This document shows positions 6,307-9,416 of a stretch of DNA of 9,416 bases, one piece after another; positions within the stretch are counted from its first letter, which is position 1; each line of letters opens with the position of its first letter. The stretch is taken from positions 1-9,416 of the forward strand of contig WRDG01000074.1 in assembly GCA_009783525.1 (NCBI GenBank), in the 5' to 3' direction. The notes below the pieces were generated by a model. The model did not search any database. It was not told the DNA's origin and saw only the letters and a list, made by a program, of their open reading frames with translations. Made by a program: the position numbers and the translations under genes. The stretch comes from Defluviitaleaceae bacterium (lineage in GTDB: Bacteria; Bacillota; Clostridia; Lachnospirales; WQUN01).

Positions 6307-6323
6307 ATTTGCAACAAGCAAAT
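6307..6323. promoter_or_regulatory. Candidate operator: ATTTGC-N5-GCAAAT palindrome between divergent genes
   Basis: A perfect 6-bp inverted repeat around AACAA, 28 bp before the ThuA-like ATG and about 20 bp upstream of the URO-D -10 box. This position would let one regulator control both divergent genes. No regulator gene is in the window and the motif is not one I can assign to a known family. Confidence 0.35.
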
Positions 6324-6350
6324 TAATAAAAAAGAGAGGCGCGGTAAAAT

Positions 6351-7049
6351 ATGAAAGTTTTGGTTTTATGCGACGACCGCTTCCATCCCGGTCACATTGT
6401 CGAAAACGGAATCGCCAAGCTAAAGGAAAAAAAGGAAAAAAAGGAAAAAGGCTTTTCGTTCGACGTCATGCAGGACATGAACGATTTTGAAACGGGCGGA
6501 TTAAAAAACTACGGCGCGGTGCTGCTTTCTAAAAGCGGGAACATGTCGTCATCGGACGAAACGAATTGGAAAACAAAAGAAACCATGAAGGCGTTCGTCG
6601 ATTATGTAGAAGGCGGCGGCGGTTTGCTTGTGACACATTCCGGCGTGGTACCCGGCAAAAATTCGGACACATTGGACAACCTTATAGGATGCCGCTTTAT
6701 TTCGCATCCGCAGCAGTGCCCCGTGACAGTGCAGCCGATAAAAAAACACCCCGTGACAAACGGAGTGGGGATGTTTATTGAAACGGACGAACACTACCGC
6801 ATAGACATCATCGCCGCGGACACAGACATAATTATGGCTTCGTACATGCCGCAGCAGGGTTCTGCGGAATATTTTTCCGACAACCCTTACACCAACACGC
6901 CGGCTTACATTTCCGCGTCGGGCTATGTCCGTACTCAGGGCAGGGGCCGCGTATGCGTGCTCACTCCCGGCCATTGCCTGTCTGTTTGGCACAATGCGGA
7001 ATATCAAAAGGCGTTGGAAAACGCGTTGAATTGGTGCGGAGGAAGATAA
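6351..7049 (+). CDS. ThuA-like domain protein (glutamine-amidotransferase-like fold)
   Basis: 232 residues, the usual size for a single ThuA domain, with no signal peptide, so it is probably cytoplasmic. Features: VLVLCDD strand (3-9), YGAVLLSKSG (54-63), an AFVDYVEGGGGLLVTHSG stretch (81-98), a GCRFISHP stretch (113-120), ETDEHYRID (144-152) and VLTPGHCLSVWHN (203-215). This is the class I glutamine-amidotransferase-like fold of ThuA, named after trehalose utilisation in rhizobia. The family's biochemistry is poorly defined, and related proteins often neighbour sugar dehydrogenases and hydrolases, so a role in carbohydrate metabolism is only a guess. GAGAGG at 6334-6339 lies 11 bases before the ATG. 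A KEKKEKKEK insertion (25-33) comes from a DNA microsatellite. It is divergent from the URO-D gene and convergent with the RACo-like gene. Confidence 0.85.
   Translation: MKVLVLCDDRFHPGHIVENGIAKLKEKKEKKEKGFSFDVMQDMNDFETGGLKNYGAVLLSKSGNMSSSDETNWKTKETMKAFVDYVEGGGGLLVTHSGVVPGKNSDTLDNLIGCRFISHPQQCPVTVQPIKKHPVTNGVGMFIETDEHYRIDIIAADTDIIMASYMPQQGSAEYFSDNPYTNTPAYISASGYVRTQGRGRVCVLTPGHCLSVWHNAEYQKALENALNWCGGR
6423..6449 (+). repeat. In-frame 9-nt microsatellite (3 copies) in the ThuA-like gene
   Basis: Three exact copies of AAGGAAAAA encode Lys-Glu-Lys three times (residues 25-33), in the loop or helix after the first strand. The unit length is a multiple of three, so copy-number change would alter length and charge but not the frame. 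Confidence 0.85.
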
Positions 7050-7052
7050 ACA

Positions 7053-7077
7053 AAAAAAATTATTTATAAATTTTTTT
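7053..7077. terminator. A/T-only hairpin between convergent genes, possible weak bidirectional terminator
   Basis: AAAAAAATT (7053-7061) and AATTTTTTT (7069-7077) form a 9-bp stem with loop ATTTATA. It sits in the 48-bp gap between the ThuA-like stop and the RACo-like stop and would give a U-tract in either direction. The absence of GC pairs makes it weak. Confidence 0.4.
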
Positions 7078-7097
7078 CATTAGCCTCAGGATAAACT

Positions 7098-8900
7098 TTA
7101 TGCAAGCTGCCGAAACATCGAAGCGTCGGTGTGCGGCAAAAAAAGCGCCGCCGTGTATTCGTTCATGTAACCGGGCTCGCTGCTCAGGTCGATGTATGTG
7201 GCCCTGGCTGCGGTTTCCGCCTGAAGCCTTCGGAATTTTTCGCTTATGAGCGTCATGTGCGCTCCGGCAAGCGAGGAGTTGCCTATAAATTTAATTTTAT
7301 CGTTCGGAAGGTCGGGCACAAGCCCGATTTTTTTTGCGTTGTTTATATTGAGATACCGCCCGAAACCGCCCGCAATGTACAGCTCGTTTATTTCCGACAA
7401 ATCTGCGCCGATGCTTGCGACAAGCGTGCGGCACGCGGAAAAGACCGCGGCCTTTGCGCGGATCACGTTCTGCACGTCGGCTTCCGTGATGTACAGGCCG
7501 CCGCCGAGCGCGTAGCGTTTGTCGGGGTCGTCGAACCTGCCGGAGGGGTCGATTAAGCCCGCGCGGAGCAGCTCCGCTATAAGCGCGATTATCCCGGAGC
7601 CGCAGATTCCCTTCGGGACGCCGCCGCCTATAACTTCGAGCGACGGCTTTTTATTATCGTCAATGGTCACGTTTTCTATCGCGCCGGCCGACGCCCGCAT
7701 GCCGCACGAAACGCCGCCGCCTTCAAACGCGGGCCCCGCCGAACACGCGCAGGTTAATAAAAAACCGTTGCCGCCGAGTGCGATTTCGCCGTTAGTGCCG
7801 ATGTCAATAAAAAGGCATAAATCTTCGCCGCCTGCCTGTTCAAAATTGCCGATGGGCGTGCAGAGCAAACCCGCCGTGATATCGCCGCCCACATAACTGC
7901 CTACCGCGGGCGCGAAACGGACGGGCGCGCACGGTGCGGCGTCTATGCACAGGTCGTGCGCGGTGCAGCGCGGCACGTCAAACACGGCGGGCGTATACGG
8001 CGCGAGCCGAATATATTCCGGGTCGATCCCGAGCAGCAAATGAGTCATCGTCGTGTTTGCCGCCACGGACACATTTATTATTTGCGAATTATCATTATTT
8101 TTACCGACGAGTTTTTTTATCAAATTATTAATCGTTTTTACAGCCAGCCGTTTAAGCTCGGCCCTTCGCTGCGGGTCGCGCGCGTAATTGATCCTGCTTA
8201 TCACATCGTGCCCGCAAGAAATTTGCAAGTTGTAAGCCGTGCGCGACGCAACCGTCCTGCCGTCCGCGTCAATTAATTTCGCGGCGACAGTGGTCGTGCC
8301 GATGTCCGCCGCCAAGCCGAGCGGAGAAAAATTTATGTCATACAAACCGACTGCCTGTATTTCCGTTCCGGTTTTTTCGTAAGCCAACATTTTTTTTCCG
8401 CTTCCGCCGCGCAAACATTTGGGCAGTTCGGCGAGAAAGGGCAGGGGTATATTAATTTGCGAACCTTTAAAAAATTTAGCCGCCGCGTTTTTTAGCCTGT
8501 CCAAATCCGAGAGGCCGTCGCCCTGCGCCGGTTCCGCGATTTCGATTTCAATTTGCTTGACGGGAAAATCGATTTCGCCGTCAAAATCAATTTCTTCTCC
8601 GGTTTCGTCGAAGCGTCCTTTTTCGTCCGTTTCCGCAGACGAAACCGAAACATCCACCACCAAATCCGTTTCGCCCATGTGCGATAAGCAAAGCAAAATA
8701 AAACCGAACGCGTCGGCTTCGGCGTAAATATCGCCGCTTACCAACCGCGCCCGGCATTTTTTGCACGAGCCGTTTCCGCCGCACGGGGCTTCCACCGTAA
8801 ACCCGGCCGCAAGCCCCGCCTCGGCGGCCGCTTTTAAAAGCGGCGCGCCTGCGGCGGCTTCGACGGTTACGTCATACGGTAAAAATGTTACGGCAGGCAT
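7098..8900 (-). CDS. RACo-like corrinoid protein activator: [2Fe-2S] ferredoxin plus ASKHA ATPase (DUF4445)
   Basis: 600 residues, near the usual 600-650 for the family. The N-terminal ferredoxin domain (about 1-85) has the cluster ligands Cys40, Cys46, Cys49 and Cys71 (C-x5-C-x2-C, then a distant C). An acidic linker (about 86-190) leads to the ASKHA ATPase: phosphate 1 motif ADIGTTT (198-204), GSYVGGDITAG (334-344), phosphate 2 FIDIGTNGE (364-372), SAGPAFEGG (387-395), GICGSGII (431-438) and adenosine motif YIAGGFG (508-514). Such proteins use ATP hydrolysis to push a low-potential electron onto inactive Co(II) corrinoid proteins, restoring the Co(I) form. The start codon directly follows the upstream gene's stop (TAAATG) with no visible ribosome binding site, so translation is probably coupled to that gene. 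Family assignment is firm; the partner corrinoid protein is not in the window. Confidence 0.93.
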   Translation of the reverse strand: MPAVTFLPYDVTVEAAAGAPLLKAAAEAGLAAGFTVEAPCGGNGSCKKCRARLVSGDIYAEADAFGFILLCLSHMGETDLVVDVSVSSAETDEKGRFDETGEEIDFDGEIDFPVKQIEIEIAEPAQGDGLSDLDRLKNAAAKFFKGSQINIPLPFLAELPKCLRGGSGKKMLAYEKTGTEIQAVGLYDINFSPLGLAADIGTTTVAAKLIDADGRTVASRTAYNLQISCGHDVISRINYARDPQRRAELKRLAVKTINNLIKKLVGKNNDNSQIINVSVAANTTMTHLLLGIDPEYIRLAPYTPAVFDVPRCTAHDLCIDAAPCAPVRFAPAVGSYVGGDITAGLLCTPIGNFEQAGGEDLCLFIDIGTNGEIALGGNGFLLTCACSAGPAFEGGGVSCGMRASAGAIENVTIDDNKKPSLEVIGGGVPKGICGSGIIALIAELLRAGLIDPSGRFDDPDKRYALGGGLYITEADVQNVIRAKAAVFSACRTLVASIGADLSEINELYIAGGFGRYLNINNAKKIGLVPDLPNDKIKFIGNSSLAGAHMTLISEKFRRLQAETAARATYIDLSSEPGYMNEYTAALFLPHTDASMFRQLA

Positions 8901-9416
8901 TTAAAACACGACGGAGGCAAGATCCGACAAGCCGTCCGCGGTAAGCGCCGCGTCCGTAAAAATGTAGAACATCGGCCTTGTGGTGTATGTGCCGCCGTTT
9001 TCCGCCTGCCCTTGTGAGTTGCTGTTAAGGTACACGATCTTATTGTCGAGCCCGAAGTGGGCCCATGCGCTGCCCGCGCCGTCTAAAAAATAATTCAATT
9101 TGTCTTTTTGATCCGACGCTTCGATGGTTATAAGTCTGTCTGCGCCTTTTCCTGTGTCGTCAACGCCCGCGCGGTAGCGGTATTCGATTTTTTGATCGTC
9201 CTTGGCGGATACCGTCAGCAGTTTAAACTCGGTCGGATGCCCTATATGCGTAGCAAAATATAACCCGCAGTGCTTGTACGCGCCCGTATTGTTCGTAAAG
9301 CTTGCATAATGGCACATTACGGGCAGCCCCGGCATGGTTAAAAAATACTGTGAATAAGACAGGCCTTTATGGTCAAAATATTCTTCGATGTTAACCGTGG
9401 TTTTAGTGCCTTCCCA
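8901..9416 (-). CDS. Unrecognised protein, C-terminal 171 residues (5' end beyond right edge)
   Basis: The frame is open from the right edge, starting WEGTKTTVNIEEYFDHKG, to a TAA at 8903-8901, so the first internal Met near 9335 is not a justified start. The visible part looks like alternating strands and loops, rich in Tyr, Thr, Asn and Gly, with a stretch MPGLPVMCHYASFTNNTGAYKHCGLYFATHIG (about residues 29-60 of the fragment) and no membrane segment. The repeated short strands (FKLLTVSA, IEYRYRAGV, RLITIEAS) suggest a beta-sandwich, a little like the N-terminal sandwich of some glycoside hydrolases, but I do not recognise the family. The stop abuts the RACo-like start with no gap, so the two are very likely one transcript and coupled in translation. 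Confidence 0.75.
   Translation of the reverse strand, partial: WEGTKTTVNIEEYFDHKGLSYSQYFLTMPGLPVMCHYASFTNNTGAYKHCGLYFATHIGHPTEFKLLTVSAKDDQKIEYRYRAGVDDTGKGADRLITIEASDQKDKLNYFLDGAGSAWAHFGLDNKIVYLNSNSQGQAENGGTYTTRPMFYIFTDAALTADGLSDLASVVF

Noticed and set aside
7131..8727. Several plus-strand open frames of 65-141 residues
   Set aside because: All lie antisense within the well-supported RACo-like gene and show no recognisable domain; long shadow frames are expected in GC-rich coding DNA.

Overview
The window looks like a chromosomal piece of a Gram-positive, strictly anaerobic Firmicute, most likely a Clostridia-class gut or gut-like bacterium. This is an inference from three things seen in the sequence: a class B sortase next to a wall-anchored protein with an IPQTG sorting signal, a RACo-type ferredoxin/ASKHA activator of the kind that serves corrinoid methyltransferases, and a URO-D superfamily protein. 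Coding regions are fairly GC-rich, while intergenic regions are strikingly AT-rich. No rRNA, tRNA, CRISPR array, transposase or phage gene was seen.

Layout. (1) 1-166, minus: the N-terminus of a hydantoinase/oxoprolinase-type ASKHA protein, running off the left edge. (2) 167-532: an AT-rich divergent intergenic region with a promoter candidate on each side and a 42/44-nt imperfect tandem repeat between them. (3) 533-5158, plus: a two-gene surface cassette, made of a class B sortase and a 1279-residue adhesin. The adhesin has a signal peptide, a thioester-like (TED/TQXA) head, a linker, six CnaB-like domains (five close repeats), a Pro/Asp/Glu stalk and an IPQTG anchor. It ends at a strong bidirectional terminator (5161-5193). 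(4) 5192-6250, minus: a URO-D family methyltransferase-like protein, divergent from (5) 6351-7049, plus: a ThuA-like protein. (6) 7098-9416, minus: a RACo-like [2Fe-2S]/ASKHA protein directly abutting an unrecognised upstream gene that runs off the right edge.

How the genes may work together. The sortase and adhesin form a self-contained substrate/enzyme pair for surface display. The URO-D protein and the RACo-like activator, perhaps with the HyuA-like ASKHA protein, suggest a corrinoid-dependent methyl-transfer or demethylation pathway, but no B12-binding corrinoid protein is inside the window. The ThuA-like gene hints at carbohydrate-related metabolism.

Most notable observations: the thioester-like head keeps its Cys (residue 91), but the Gln of the usual TQxA motif is Lys191; each of the five CnaB repeats carries exactly one Cys at the same position; and the URO-D protein has His-Ser-Asp where corrinoid/thiol methyltransferases have His-x-Cys.
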